DNA of 64,000 nt from Bacillota bacterium (GTDB lineage Bacteria; Bacillota; Clostridia; Christensenellales; CAG-138), in the NCBI GenBank assembly GCA_023390655.1, contig JAEWCL010000007.1, positions 131,101 to 195,100 of the forward strand, given 5' to 3'. Positions within the stretch are counted from its first letter, which is position 1. Each line of letters starts with the position of its first letter. The notes beneath the pieces are model-generated. The model was not told the DNA's origin and searched no databases. It worked only from the letters and a program-made list of their open reading frames with translations. Positions 1 to 8,318 of this stretch are shown piece by piece. A program made the translations under genes and the position numbers.

Positions 1-1
1 G

Positions 2-139
2 GGCGGCATATACTTTGGCTGCAGGAACCGGCAGACGCCGTACGGGCTGGAAACAGAGGTGCTGCCGCTTGAAAAAAGCCTGTATGAACGGCTCAAGGAA
101 ACTGAACGTACGCTAAAGCGGCAGGGAGAGGCGCTTTAG
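2..139 (+). CDS. C-terminal end of an unidentified protein (partial)
   Basis: An open frame enters from the left edge and stops at TAG 137-139, giving 45 C-terminal residues that begin GGIYFGC and end in a charged, probably helical tail (ERLKETERTLKRQGEAL). It shows no motif that I can assign to a family. It converges with the DUF3810 gene on the other strand with a 4-bp gap, and no terminator hairpin is visible between them. The function is unknown. Confidence 0.55.
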   Translation, partial: GGIYFGCRNRQTPYGLETEVLPLEKSLYERLKETERTLKRQGEAL

Positions 140-143
140 CGCC

Positions 144-1277
144 TCAGCCGGCGGTTTCATAATAGGCAAGCAACAGGTCCACCATTTCGCCATAGCTTCT
201 TACGCCGCTGTCCTGCTGATTGTATTTGAGGTATCCGTCGTTCACCTTGGTCACCGCTTCCTCCACCGGCCCTTCAAATGCCTCCCAATAGGCGTCATAG
301 TCCGCAAGGTCCCGTTGGATGCCTTCGCCGTAAGCATCATAAAGCGCATAATACGCCTGCCTGTCCACCTTATGCAACTGGTTACCGCTGTGGATGAGTG
401 CAAGCATCACGCCGGAATACTGGGTCGAAATGTCGTCTGATGCCATACAGGCAAGATATGCGGCGAAATTTGCCTCGTCTTCCCGGGCAATTCCCAGGCT
501 GTGCGCGCTTTCATGCGCCGCGGAGGAGGGGATGAGCAGCGCAGGTTGGTCGATATTGACGTTCGGCTCCGCCGTGAATGGGATATAGATGCCGGAAATC
601 CCGGCCCAGCTTAAGCCGGTGGACAAGAGCACCGTCTTAGGGCGCGCGGCGCCAGAGCCAATTTGAGGCAATGCTGCGTTCAGGTTGCGGTACGCCTTTG
701 GAATTTCATCAAAGCTTTTCTGTATGCCGCCGGGCAACGTGAATACGCCGCGCGCGTCCTCCGGAACCTGTTTGCGGAGGCTGTTTGCACGCGCCGCAAG
801 CGCTATGCACAGTGCGTTAAGCTCTGCAACCGGCCGCTCTTTGACATCCAGCGCAAGCCGGTAGCGGAGCCCCGGGCGGGAGTAGTTAAAGCCCCAAAGC
901 ATATAAAACCCGTTAAAAAGAAGCCCGGCAACAAGCAGCAGCGTCAGTACAAAATGGGTGAACTTCAGCCAGGTGATACGCCTTGTAAACACGCGTACAA
1001 TCTTGACGATGGCGAGCGCTGGGATACCGAGTATAAGCGCATACAGCAGCCACTCCGCAACGGAAAACGGAACGATGCCGGATACCGTACGCAGTATGGC
1101 GTTTACAACGGGATAAATTCCCTGCCCGTAGACGCGCTCTACAAAAAGCGGATTACTCGCCGCAAGGCGCGGCAACAGAACGGCAAGCGGAAACAGCAGC
1201 AGCCAAAGAAGCCGCCAGAGTTCCCTTTTCCATTCCGCAGGCAAGAAACGATGCAAAATGTACTCTTTTTTCTCCAT
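144..1277 (-). CDS. DUF3810-type membrane protein with HExxH metal motif
   Basis: A 377-residue protein from the ATG at 1277; the frame runs further upstream, but that part looks non-coding. Three hydrophobic segments lie in the first ~130 residues, followed by an extracytoplasmic domain. That domain has a HESAH motif (HExxH) followed by an EDEAN stretch, the layout of a zinc metallopeptidase-like site; this matches the DUF3810 family, whose biochemical role is not established. No good Shine-Dalgarno precedes the start. An extended -10 (TG-G-TATACT on the - strand) ends only 7 bases before the ATG, so the message could be nearly leaderless. It is the only gene here divergent from the sugar isomerase gene. 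Family assignment is fairly sure; function is not. Confidence 0.8.
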   Translation of the reverse strand: MEKKEYILHRFLPAEWKRELWRLLWLLLFPLAVLLPRLAASNPLFVERVYGQGIYPVVNAILRTVSGIVPFSVAEWLLYALILGIPALAIVKIVRVFTRRITWLKFTHFVLTLLLVAGLLFNGFYMLWGFNYSRPGLRYRLALDVKERPVAELNALCIALAARANSLRKQVPEDARGVFTLPGGIQKSFDEIPKAYRNLNAALPQIGSGAARPKTVLLSTGLSWAGISGIYIPFTAEPNVNIDQPALLIPSSAAHESAHSLGIAREDEANFAAYLACMASDDISTQYSGVMLALIHSGNQLHKVDRQAYYALYDAYGEGIQRDLADYDAYWEAFEGPVEEAVTKVNDGYLKYNQQDSGVRSYGEMVDLLLAYYETAG

Positions 1278-1430
1278 GTGCACAGTATACCATGAAGTGA
1301 AGCGGATATGGTATCCTCTTGCGTATGTGCGTTCGCCCCGAAAGGGCGAAAATCGCACGCGCAAATAGCCGTATGATACCGCTGCGAGTGGCATACCATA
1401 TTGCCATTGTGTCAAAAACAAGTTCTTTTC

Positions 1431-1460
1431 TTGCCGGCAGGGGGATGATATACTTATAAC
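1431..1460 (+). promoter_or_regulatory. Candidate sigma-A promoter for the TIM-barrel gene
   Basis: TTGCCG at 1431-1436 and TATAAC at 1455-1460 are separated by 18 bp. A GGGAGG ribosome-binding site follows at 1468-1473. The match is moderate. Confidence 0.45.
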
Positions 1461-1480
1461 GATTACGGGAGGCGATCCAT

Positions 1481-2290
1481 TTGCAGGTAGGCATCTCCAC
1501 GGCGAGCCTGTTCAACCGGTATGAACTTGAGGATTCCCCGGCACACATGGCGGCAATGGGGGCCACGGTTTGCGAAATATTTTTAAATACGTTCTCGGAA
1601 TATGAGGGGACGTTTATTTCTGTACTCAATCAGCGCGTTCAGGAGAGCGGGCTGAACGTCTATAGCGTACACCCAATGGGCACGCAGTTTGAGCCGCAGC
1701 TGTTTTCCATCTATCAGCGGCAGCGCGAGGACGCAATGAAAATCTTTGAGCAGGTGCTCCGGGCGGGAAAAACGCTGGGGGCAACCTGTTATGTCATGCA
1801 CGGCCCCTCGGGGCTCAACGGTGCGGTCAAAAACATGGATATCCCACGCATCGGCCCCATGGTGCAGGAACTGTGCGAAATGGCAAAGGCCTATTCCATG
1901 ACGCTTGCATGGGAAAACGTAAGCTGGTGCCTGTTCCATATGCCGTCGTTCGGGCTGCGTTTACTGGAGGCGACAAAGGCGGACGATCTCCGTTTTACGG
2001 TGGATCTCAAGCAGGCAGGGCGCAGCGGCTACAGGCCGGAAGAATACATCGAAGCCATTGGCGAACGCATGGTCAATCTGCACATCTGCGATTATCTTTC
2101 TGTGTCCGGGCGCGTCATACCGGTCCTACCCGGCAAGGGGGAGTGCGATTTTGCTTCCATCGCGGAACTGCTATACAAAAAGGGCTACAAAGGACCTGCG
2201 TTTTTAGAGGTTTACAGCGATATGTATGCGGACGAGGCGGAGCTGCTTGCGTGCTATCAATATGTAAAGGACTGTTTTTCGCGCCTGTAG
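1481..2290 (+). CDS. Sugar phosphate isomerase/epimerase-like TIM-barrel protein
   Basis: A 269-residue protein starting at TTG 1481 with GGGAGG seven bases upstream. The start MQVGISTAS, the HP near residue 66, the VMHGPSG segment and later WENV and HICDY segments match the AP-endonuclease-2 / xylose-isomerase-like TIM-barrel superfamily (IolE/IolH/UlaE-type), where conserved Glu, Asp and His residues bind a divalent metal. Members are sugar or sugar-acid isomerases or epimerases; the substrate cannot be read from the sequence. It lies 47 bp upstream of pgi, so a role in carbohydrate metabolism is reasonable but inferred. A short GC hairpin (2281-2299) overlaps its stop codon. Confidence 0.75.
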   Translation: MQVGISTASLFNRYELEDSPAHMAAMGATVCEIFLNTFSEYEGTFISVLNQRVQESGLNVYSVHPMGTQFEPQLFSIYQRQREDAMKIFEQVLRAGKTLGATCYVMHGPSGLNGAVKNMDIPRIGPMVQELCEMAKAYSMTLAWENVSWCLFHMPSFGLRLLEATKADDLRFTVDLKQAGRSGYRPEEYIEAIGERMVNLHICDYLSVSGRVIPVLPGKGECDFASIAELLYKKGYKGPAFLEVYSDMYADEAELLACYQYVKDCFSRL

Positions 2291-2337
2291 AAGAGGCGCG
2301 GTGAAACTTTTTAAATTCATGGAAAGGGGATACACTG

Positions 2338-3765
2338 ATGAGCCGTTATTTGGATAAACTTTGGCAGGAACAAATGCGCGTCCGAGTTGACTTTAATAAT
2401 ATGATGGAGGACATGCTTGGTAAAAAAGGCATTTCATCCGCTGAAATAGAGTCGCTCTGGGCCCAGCTCAGCAAGGCGGCCGATGCAATGGAAGAAAACA
2501 GGGGTTCCATGAAATGGAGGGAGCTTCCCTACAATCAGGAAGAGATCGTTGCGGACATCATAAAGACCGCGGCGGAACTGAACACCTGGTGCGAGGATTT
2601 TGTGGTGCTTGGCATTGGCGGCAGCGCCTTAGGCCCGCTTGCAGTGCAGCAGGCGCTCAACCATTTAAGGTACAACGATCTCCCGCGTGATAAGCGCAAT
2701 GGGCCCCGCCTCTTTGTGGAGGATAATGTGGATCCGGAGCGCATGCAGGCGCTGCTCGACGTGATTGACCTTGAAAAGACCGTATTCAATGTGGTCACAA
2801 AATCCGGCGGCACGAGTGAGACCATGTCGCAGCTGATGATCGTATCCGACCTGATCGAACGGCGCTTTGGTAAGGATGCGCTCAAAAAGCATATCATCGC
2901 GACGACGGATGAGAAAAAGGGCAACCTCATTAAAATCGCAAAGCAGCTGCAGCTCAAGACCTATTATGTGCCCGACGGCGTGGGCGGCAGGTTCAGCGAG
3001 CTTTGCCCGGTCGGCCTTCTCGCCGCCGCGGTCTGCAACATTGACATCAAGGAACTCCTTGCGGGCGCCGCGTACATGGATACGCTGTCCAAAGAGAAGG
3101 ACGTCTGGAAGAACCCCGCCTATATGCTCTCGACGCTCCAGTATATCGCCATGCGGCGCGGCATGAACATCTCTGTCATGATGCCGTATGCGGATTCCCT
3201 CAAGCTCATCGCGGACTGGTACGCACAGCTTTGGGCAGAGTCGCTCGGCAAGCAGTTTGACCGCACCGGTAAGGAGGTGCGCGAAGGGCAGACGCCGGTC
3301 AAAGCTCTGGGCGTGACGGATCAGCACAGCCAGGTGCAGCTCTATACGGAAGGCCCGTATGATAAGGTGATGACATTCTTAGGCGTTGACAAATACCGCA
3401 TGGATTACGCCATCCCCAAGGGCTATGCGGATATTCCGGACGTTGCGTTCCTTGGCGGCCATTCCCTCAATGAGCTGATTCTGGCCGAGCAGAGCGCGAC
3501 GGAGTACGCTATTTTCAAGAGCGGGCATATGAGCCACACCATCGTTCTGCCGGAGGTCAACGCCTTCACCATCGGGCAGCTTCTGTACCTGTTTGAAATC
3601 CAGACGGCGTTTGCGGGAGAACTCCTCAACATCAACGCGTTTGACCAGCCCGGCGTGGAAGAGGGCAAGAATGCCACCTACGCGCTGCTGGGAAAACCGG
3701 GCTTTGATGAAAAGCGCGCGGAGCTTGCGTCCGCTCCTAAGCGCCGTGAAACGTATATCATCTGA
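2338..3765 (+). CDS. pgi: Glucose-6-phosphate isomerase
   Basis: A 475-residue phosphoglucose isomerase, which interconverts glucose 6-phosphate and fructose 6-phosphate in glycolysis and gluconeogenesis. The first SIS domain shows GIGGSALGPLA and the phosphate-binding TKSGGTSET segment; later GKQFDRTGK, the QHSQ-containing segment and the C-terminal lysine/glutamate region follow the bacterial short-form family (about 450 residues). The ATG at 2338 has AAAGGGG upstream. It is followed by a clear intrinsic terminator at 3807-3840, so the unit ends here; the upstream TIM-barrel gene may be cotranscribed. Confidence 0.97.
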   Translation: MSRYLDKLWQEQMRVRVDFNNMMEDMLGKKGISSAEIESLWAQLSKAADAMEENRGSMKWRELPYNQEEIVADIIKTAAELNTWCEDFVVLGIGGSALGPLAVQQALNHLRYNDLPRDKRNGPRLFVEDNVDPERMQALLDVIDLEKTVFNVVTKSGGTSETMSQLMIVSDLIERRFGKDALKKHIIATTDEKKGNLIKIAKQLQLKTYYVPDGVGGRFSELCPVGLLAAAVCNIDIKELLAGAAYMDTLSKEKDVWKNPAYMLSTLQYIAMRRGMNISVMMPYADSLKLIADWYAQLWAESLGKQFDRTGKEVREGQTPVKALGVTDQHSQVQLYTEGPYDKVMTFLGVDKYRMDYAIPKGYADIPDVAFLGGHSLNELILAEQSATEYAIFKSGHMSHTIVLPEVNAFTIGQLLYLFEIQTAFAGELLNINAFDQPGVEEGKNATYALLGKPGFDEKRAELASAPKRRETYII

Positions 3766-3806
3766 TCACGGAGTAGTTTTAAATCCGCAAAGAACGGACA
3801 GTATTG

Positions 3807-3841
3807 AAAAAGCGGCCGCGTGCCGCTTTTTCGGCGTTTTT
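3807..3841 (+). terminator. Intrinsic terminator after pgi
   Basis: A 10-bp perfect stem (AAAAAGCGGC / GCCGCTTTTT) with a CGCGT loop is followed by a T-rich run. Confidence 0.85.
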
Positions 3842-3895
3842 TAACGTGATGAGGGCGGCAGATTTGGACAGGGTGTGAATTTCATACGCCTGCGG

Positions 3896-3924
3896 ATGAC
3901 AGCATGCCCGCTTTGATGTAAAAT
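3896..3924 (+). promoter_or_regulatory. Candidate sigma-A promoter for the lipoprotein-rodA unit
   Basis: ATGACA at 3896-3901 and TAAAAT at 3919-3924 are 17 bp apart, between the pgi terminator and the lipoprotein start. Confidence 0.55.
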
Positions 3925-3991
3925 AAGGGATAGGTTTTAGCCATTTGGCAGCGGATTGCTGCCAAGCAAGCAAAAGCAGGAGGGAACACAA

Positions 3992-5233
3992 TTGGGCGTT
4001 GCAGCAAAAAGGTTATGCCGTATGGCGGCCGCTCTTGTTTTCATGATGCTTTTTTTCGGCTGCGCAGCGCCTGCGGCCATTGAGGAAACGCCCGCCCCGA
4101 CTGCTGCGGAAGCGGCAGGAACCGTTGCGGGCAGGCGTCTAAACGTCTCAAACACGTTGCTCGGGTTTGTTCTGCCCGCTTCTGAAAGTTATGCGCTTTC
4201 TTCCGCCAAGCACGGCTTTTTGCGCACAGCGGAGAACCTCGGCTATCCGTCAAAGCTCTATGTGGCTGCGCCCGGGCAGGAATCGGTTGCGGCGGTGGAA
4301 CAGGCCATCGGAGACGGCTGCAAGGCCCTCCTGATCTGGGATGAAAACAACGCCAACGCGGAATCGCTTAAAAAAGCCGGAGAACAAGGTGTTTATACCG
4401 TTGTTCCGTATTACCGGGCTTCCGGCGAGGGCGTTTCCTCCAACGTGGTAGCGGATGTCATGGGCTATACCGAGGAAGTCGCTATGGGCGTTGCGGAACG
4501 TATGGTAGAGCGTGAGTGTAAAGCCGGGAAAATCCTCGTTTACGGCACAAACCCCATGTCTGCTTATGAAGGGTTTACAGCTGCGATCGCCGCCTATTAT
4601 CCGCAATATAACGTCGCCTATTTTACACGCACAGCGCAGGACAAGCAGGCGGCCATCGACGAATTGGCGGAGCACATCCTCTGGAACAGGGATATCAAGG
4701 GGATGTTCTGTACGGATACGGACGGCGCTTCCATCGCCAGGCGCGCCACAGTACAGGCGGAAAGCATCTTTAAGCGGGACGGCGCGCCGGAGGCGACGCC
4801 AAAGCCGGATGCAACGCCAAAGAAGGGAGCAGCTGTAAGCGCGTCCCCGTCTCCCCAGGCTTCCGCTTCGCCAACGCCGGGCGCTTCGGCGCATGGACCC
4901 TCAGCCACGCCCATCCCGGAGGGATTGAAGAAATCCATCTTGATCTCCATCGCGGGGTACGGCATCAGCGATGAGAACATCGCGCTTCTGCAGAAGAACG
5001 ACATTTATGCATTTGTGCTGGAGCCGTATTATGAGGCGAGCGCGCAATCCGTGATGCTGCTGGACCGTCTGCTCTCAGGGCAGAGCGTACCGGCTGAAAT
5101 GAAACTGAACATGCCGATTGTGCGCATAGCATCGCTGGAGAAGTACCGCCTCCTCTATGAGCAGGTGCACAAATGGTTCCTGCTCAATACGCCGGAGCCT
5201 TCTGCAGCGCCGTCCCCATCGCCATCTGTTTAA
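3992..5233 (+). CDS. Periplasmic-binding-protein-fold lipoprotein with Pro/Ser/Thr-rich insertion
   Basis: A 413-residue protein. The start is TTG 3992, because AGGAGGG lies seven bases upstream (3978-3984) and the resulting N-terminus is a proper lipoprotein signal ending LFFGC (Cys24). The body resembles the sugar-type substrate-binding fold (LacI/RbsB-like): a GFVLP strand, repeated alternating helices, and an AIGDGCKALLIWD segment. Unusually, a low-complexity stretch of about 45 residues rich in Pro, Ala, Ser and Thr (roughly nt 4785-4915) interrupts the second lobe, and a second short one ends the protein. No ABC permease or ATPase lies nearby, so it may be an orphan sensor or binding lipoprotein. 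It sits 17 bp before rodA. Fold fairly sure; ligand unknown. Confidence 0.75.
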   Translation: MGVAAKRLCRMAAALVFMMLFFGCAAPAAIEETPAPTAAEAAGTVAGRRLNVSNTLLGFVLPASESYALSSAKHGFLRTAENLGYPSKLYVAAPGQESVAAVEQAIGDGCKALLIWDENNANAESLKKAGEQGVYTVVPYYRASGEGVSSNVVADVMGYTEEVAMGVAERMVERECKAGKILVYGTNPMSAYEGFTAAIAAYYPQYNVAYFTRTAQDKQAAIDELAEHILWNRDIKGMFCTDTDGASIARRATVQAESIFKRDGAPEATPKPDATPKKGAAVSASPSPQASASPTPGASAHGPSATPIPEGLKKSILISIAGYGISDENIALLQKNDIYAFVLEPYYEASAQSVMLLDRLLSGQSVPAEMKLNMPIVRIASLEKYRLLYEQVHKWFLLNTPEPSAAPSPSPSV

Positions 5234-5250
5234 CCTAGAAAGGGTCTTTT

Positions 5251-6417
5251 GTGCAAAGCGAACGCAAGGCAAAACAAAAATCACAGAATATAGACTGGAT
5301 CACGCTGGTGCTGATGGTTGGACTGGTGGCGTTTGGCATCGTCACCATTGCAAACGTGCTGGCGGATCCATTTACAAGCACGCAGACTTCCTTTTCGGAC
5401 ATCCTGAGCAATCTGAATCTGGAGTATGTGCAAAAGCAGATCGTAAACTTCCTTGTGGGGCTTGCGGCGCTGTTTGTCATGCTTGCAATCGATTATTCGC
5501 TGTTCCGCCACGCGATCAAGTACATCTACATCGCCAATGTGTTCCTGCTTGTGCTGCTGCTGGTCATTTCCGAGAACTCCCGCGGCGTCATGGGCTGGTT
5601 TAATCTTGGCACGCGCGCGTTCCAACCTTCTGAAATCTGCAAGGTAACGCTGATATTGATGCTTTCGCATGTTGCTTCTGAAATTGTGGACCGCGAGGGC
5701 GGCATTAAAACCATCAAGGACTTGGGCATCCTCACGTTGTATTTTGGCGTGCCGTTTGCCCTTGTGGTGCTCCAGCCGGATATGGGCACGGCGGTCGTGC
5801 TGCTGGCGATATTTGTATGCATTCTGTTCATTTCAAAAATCAGCTGGAAATTTGTCATCAGCGCAATCGTCGGCGCAGGGGGGCTGTTGCCGCTGAGCTA
5901 TTTCTATATTTTAAATGACGATCAGAAGAAGCGGATTGATGTATTCTTAAACCCCGCGTTGGATGAGGCGGGAACGGGCATCGGGATGCAGGTTATCCGC
6001 AGCAAACAGTCCATCGGCTCCGGGCAGATGTACGGCAAAGGCTATTTTACACAGGGAACGCTCGCGCAGCTCAAATATGTGCCGGAGCGCCAGACGGACT
6101 TCATCTTCTCCGGCATTGTGGAAGGCTTGGGCTTTGTCGGCGGAACGGTTGTGATCGTTGTCTATTTCCTTTTGGTTTTCCGCTGGCTTTGGGTTGCGCT
6201 GCATGCAAAGGACCATTTGGGCACCTGTATTGCGATTGGCGGCGTTGGGATGCTGCTGGCGCATGTGTTTGAAAACATCGGCATGACGATTGGATTGATG
6301 CCTGTTACCGGCATTCCGCTGCCGTTTATCAGCTATGGGGGCTCCAATATGTTGGCCAATATGATGTGCGTCGGCCTTGTGCTCAATGTCTGGATGCGCC
6401 GCCAAATACGGCGTTAG
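5251..6417 (+). CDS. rodA: RodA/FtsW-type peptidoglycan glycosyltransferase (SEDS)
   Basis: A 388-residue polytopic membrane protein of the SEDS family, which polymerises lipid II into glycan strands together with a class B PBP. About ten hydrophobic segments are visible, with the family hallmarks: GVMGWFNLG, an FQPSE segment, LQPDMGTA, and the C-terminal PFISYGGSNM. It starts at GTG 5251 with a weak AAAGGG site. The next genes are spoIVFA/spoIVFB and TIGR03960, the order seen in clostridial shape loci downstream of mre/min, so RodA is more likely than FtsW or SpoVE; that choice rests on context. The mre and min genes are not in the window. Confidence 0.9.
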   Translation: MQSERKAKQKSQNIDWITLVLMVGLVAFGIVTIANVLADPFTSTQTSFSDILSNLNLEYVQKQIVNFLVGLAALFVMLAIDYSLFRHAIKYIYIANVFLLVLLLVISENSRGVMGWFNLGTRAFQPSEICKVTLILMLSHVASEIVDREGGIKTIKDLGILTLYFGVPFALVVLQPDMGTAVVLLAIFVCILFISKISWKFVISAIVGAGGLLPLSYFYILNDDQKKRIDVFLNPALDEAGTGIGMQVIRSKQSIGSGQMYGKGYFTQGTLAQLKYVPERQTDFIFSGIVEGLGFVGGTVVIVVYFLLVFRWLWVALHAKDHLGTCIAIGGVGMLLAHVFENIGMTIGLMPVTGIPLPFISYGGSNMLANMMCVGLVLNVWMRRQIRR

Positions 6418-6583
6418 AGAAGCGTTCTCAAATCTGGCCGGTATCTATGTGAATTTGATGTCTCCCGTGTTGCCTCATCCGTGAAGCGTTCCATTACTGT
6501 GCGGCGTTTCTTTGGCATAGCGCGGGCGCATGATCTCTCACATATTCGCCGGCTATCCTTTTGCCAGTTGCGCTAGTTCGCAA

Positions 6584-6610
6584 ATAAACCGGAAAAACAG
6601 TGCATATATT
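6584..6610 (+). promoter_or_regulatory. Possible sigma-E-like promoter for spoIVFA-spoIVFB
   Basis: In the 232-bp rodA-spoIVFA gap, an ATAAAC element near 6584 is followed after about 14 bp by CATATATT (6603-6610), which matches 6 of 8 positions of the sigma-E -10 consensus CATACAAT. No convincing sigma-A promoter is seen. In Bacillus subtilis the spoIVF operon is sigma-E controlled, which prompted the search. Weak evidence. Confidence 0.3.
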
Positions 6611-6649
6611 GTGGTATTCGGCATCAACATGAGAGGGGGCTTCCCGCTT

Positions 6650-7339
6650 ATGCAGCGTATGAATACCACGCCATTTACAACAGAGGAATTTGGCAAAACC
6701 CCACGCACGCGCCAAATACAGCCGTTTCACCATAAAGCTCGCCAAAGAAAAAAGAATCCTCTTAAGATGGGGAACCTTCATGTATCCGGGCAGCTGCTGG
6801 TAAAAATCGGCATCTGCGCGGTTGCCTGCGCGCTCATATTGAGCATGAAGGTACTTGAGCTTCCGGGTACGGCGCAGGTGGTCTCGGGCGTACGCACCGC
6901 AATCAACGAGGAATCCAAGCTTGACGAAATGCTCGGCAAGCTGGAATTTGTTGAGCTGCCGGATACGCTTGAGGTGTTTTCTACGGACTCCAAGCTTGCT
7001 ATACCCGTCAACGCGCCAAATGTTTCGGTGGAGCCGGCGTTGAAGTATGCCATCTGGCAGAATGCGCCGGGGGCGGAGGTGGTCGCCTCCGCAGCGGGGG
7101 AAGTCCGCGCGATCGGCGAGGATACCATGCTCGGCAAATATGTGCGCCTGACGCACGCCGGGGATTTGGAGACCATTTATTACGGGCTTGATACCATAAA
7201 TGTGGAGGAAGGCCAGCCCATCAAAAAACGGGATACTTTGGGCGCGCTTGGGGATGACGGCATGCTCCGGCTGAGCGTGCTGCTTTCCGGCAAACCGCAA
7301 TCACCCGATACGTATCTTGACCTGGTCTTGCAGGGATGA
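6650..7339 (+). CDS. spoIVFA: SpoIVFA-like protein, degenerate M23 peptidase domain
   Basis: A 229-residue protein. The ATG at 6650 is chosen for the GAGAGGGGG site just upstream. Residues 1-40 are basic and cytoplasmic, one membrane segment lies at about 50-70, and a C-terminal LytM/M23-like fold covers about 130-229 (QNAPGAEVVASAAGEVRAI, then YVRLTHAGDLETIYYGL). In active M23 enzymes the latter segment carries the HxH zinc ligands (xYxHL); here it reads IYYGL, so the metal site is lost, as expected for SpoIVFA, which regulates the SpoIVFB protease instead of cutting peptidoglycan. Its stop overlaps the next ATG (ATGA), indicating translational coupling. Confidence 0.8.
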   Translation: MQRMNTTPFTTEEFGKTPRTRQIQPFHHKARQRKKNPLKMGNLHVSGQLLVKIGICAVACALILSMKVLELPGTAQVVSGVRTAINEESKLDEMLGKLEFVELPDTLEVFSTDSKLAIPVNAPNVSVEPALKYAIWQNAPGAEVVASAAGEVRAIGEDTMLGKYVRLTHAGDLETIYYGLDTINVEEGQPIKKRDTLGALGDDGMLRLSVLLSGKPQSPDTYLDLVLQG

Positions 7340-8208
7340 AGCTGTTCCGGCTTGGCCAAACCGAAATCCGGCTGCACATCGGCCTTGTTGTGGTGCTTGT
7401 GCTTGCCGCGGTATTCGGCATGCTCGTGCAGCTGCTGCAGGCGCTCCTGGCGCTTACGCTGCATGAACTTTTCCATGCCATTGTTGCGCATGCGCTCGGG
7501 TACCGGGTGGATGTGGTAGAATTTCTGCCCTATGGCGGCGTTGCGCGCCTCTACGGGCAGGCGATGTCCAACAAGGCGGATTTTATCATTGCGCTTGCGG
7601 GCCCGTTATGCAATTTTCTCGTTGCGGGCGGCGTGGCGCTTGTGGGCACGATGTATCCGCTCATGTACTATAAACTCCAGTATTTCCTTGCGTTGAACCT
7701 TGCGCTTGCGCTGTTTAACCTGATTCCCGCGCTGCCGCTTGACGGCGGCAGGATGCTGCGCGCGATATTGGGCACCTTTCTAAGGGCCAGGCTCGCTACG
7801 CTCATTACCGCATGGCTTGGTATAGGATGCGGGCTTATGATCCTTGCGTTCTGCGCATACGCGTTTACACGCGGCGTTGCAAATCTGTTCCTCATCATTA
7901 TGGGGCTGTTTTTGATGCTTGGTGCCGTCAAAGTATTAAGGGAAGCGCCGCAGGCGCAATTGACTGCCATGCTCAGGCGGAAGGATGCGTTTGCGCGGGG
8001 GGAGGCGCTTCCATTAAGGCACGTCGCCGTGCGGGAGAACGTTTCTGCCGGATCGGCCTTGCGGCAACTCTCCTATTCGCGGTATAATCTATTGCAGGTG
8101 CTCGATGAGGAGCTCAATATCATCGGTCAGATCGACGAAGGAAAGCTATTATCCGGCATCGCCCGGTATGGGCAGCAGGTAACGGTCGGCGCTTTGTTAA
8201 AACGCTGA
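7336..8208 (+). CDS. spoIVFB: SpoIVFB-type M50 site-2 protease
   Basis: A 290-residue intramembrane metalloprotease. The HELFH motif (HExxH, His43-Glu44-His47) lies in the second membrane helix, and PLDGGRML carries the third zinc ligand at Asp136, with several further hydrophobic segments to about residue 200. The C-terminal 90 residues resemble a CBS-like domain (AVRENVSAGSALRQLSYSRYNLLQV), as in SpoIVFB, which cleaves pro-sigma-K in the outer forespore membrane. Pairing with spoIVFA through a 4-bp overlap supports this identity over a general M50 housekeeping protease. Confidence 0.88.
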   Translation: MKLFRLGQTEIRLHIGLVVVLVLAAVFGMLVQLLQALLALTLHELFHAIVAHALGYRVDVVEFLPYGGVARLYGQAMSNKADFIIALAGPLCNFLVAGGVALVGTMYPLMYYKLQYFLALNLALALFNLIPALPLDGGRMLRAILGTFLRARLATLITAWLGIGCGLMILAFCAYAFTRGVANLFLIIMGLFLMLGAVKVLREAPQAQLTAMLRRKDAFARGEALPLRHVAVRENVSAGSALRQLSYSRYNLLQVLDEELNIIGQIDEGKLLSGIARYGQQVTVGALLKR

Positions 8209-8256
8209 TCCATGCGGCATGTACAAAAGAGCGGGGCGGTTGCTCCCCGGGCGCAA

Positions 8257-8285
8257 TTGACCGACTTTCCATTACATGTTAAAAT
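8257..8285 (+). promoter_or_regulatory. Sigma-A promoter for the TIGR03960-DUF2344-rng unit
   Basis: TTGACC (8257-8262) and TAAAAT (8280-8285) are exactly 17 bp apart and 34 bp before the TTG start. A strong consensus match. Confidence 0.75.
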
Positions 8286-8318
8286 TAACGCAGTCACTAG
8301 ACTGGGAGGTACTTCTTT

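Noticed and set aside
663..1295. + strand open frame (210 codons) opposite the DUF3810 gene
   Set aside because: The - strand frame has membrane segments and the HExxH motif; the + strand translation is Arg/Gln-rich and featureless.
8225..8250. GC-rich inverted repeat after spoIVFB as a terminator
   Set aside because: The GGGG/CCCC pairing has a poor loop and no T-run; too weak to call.
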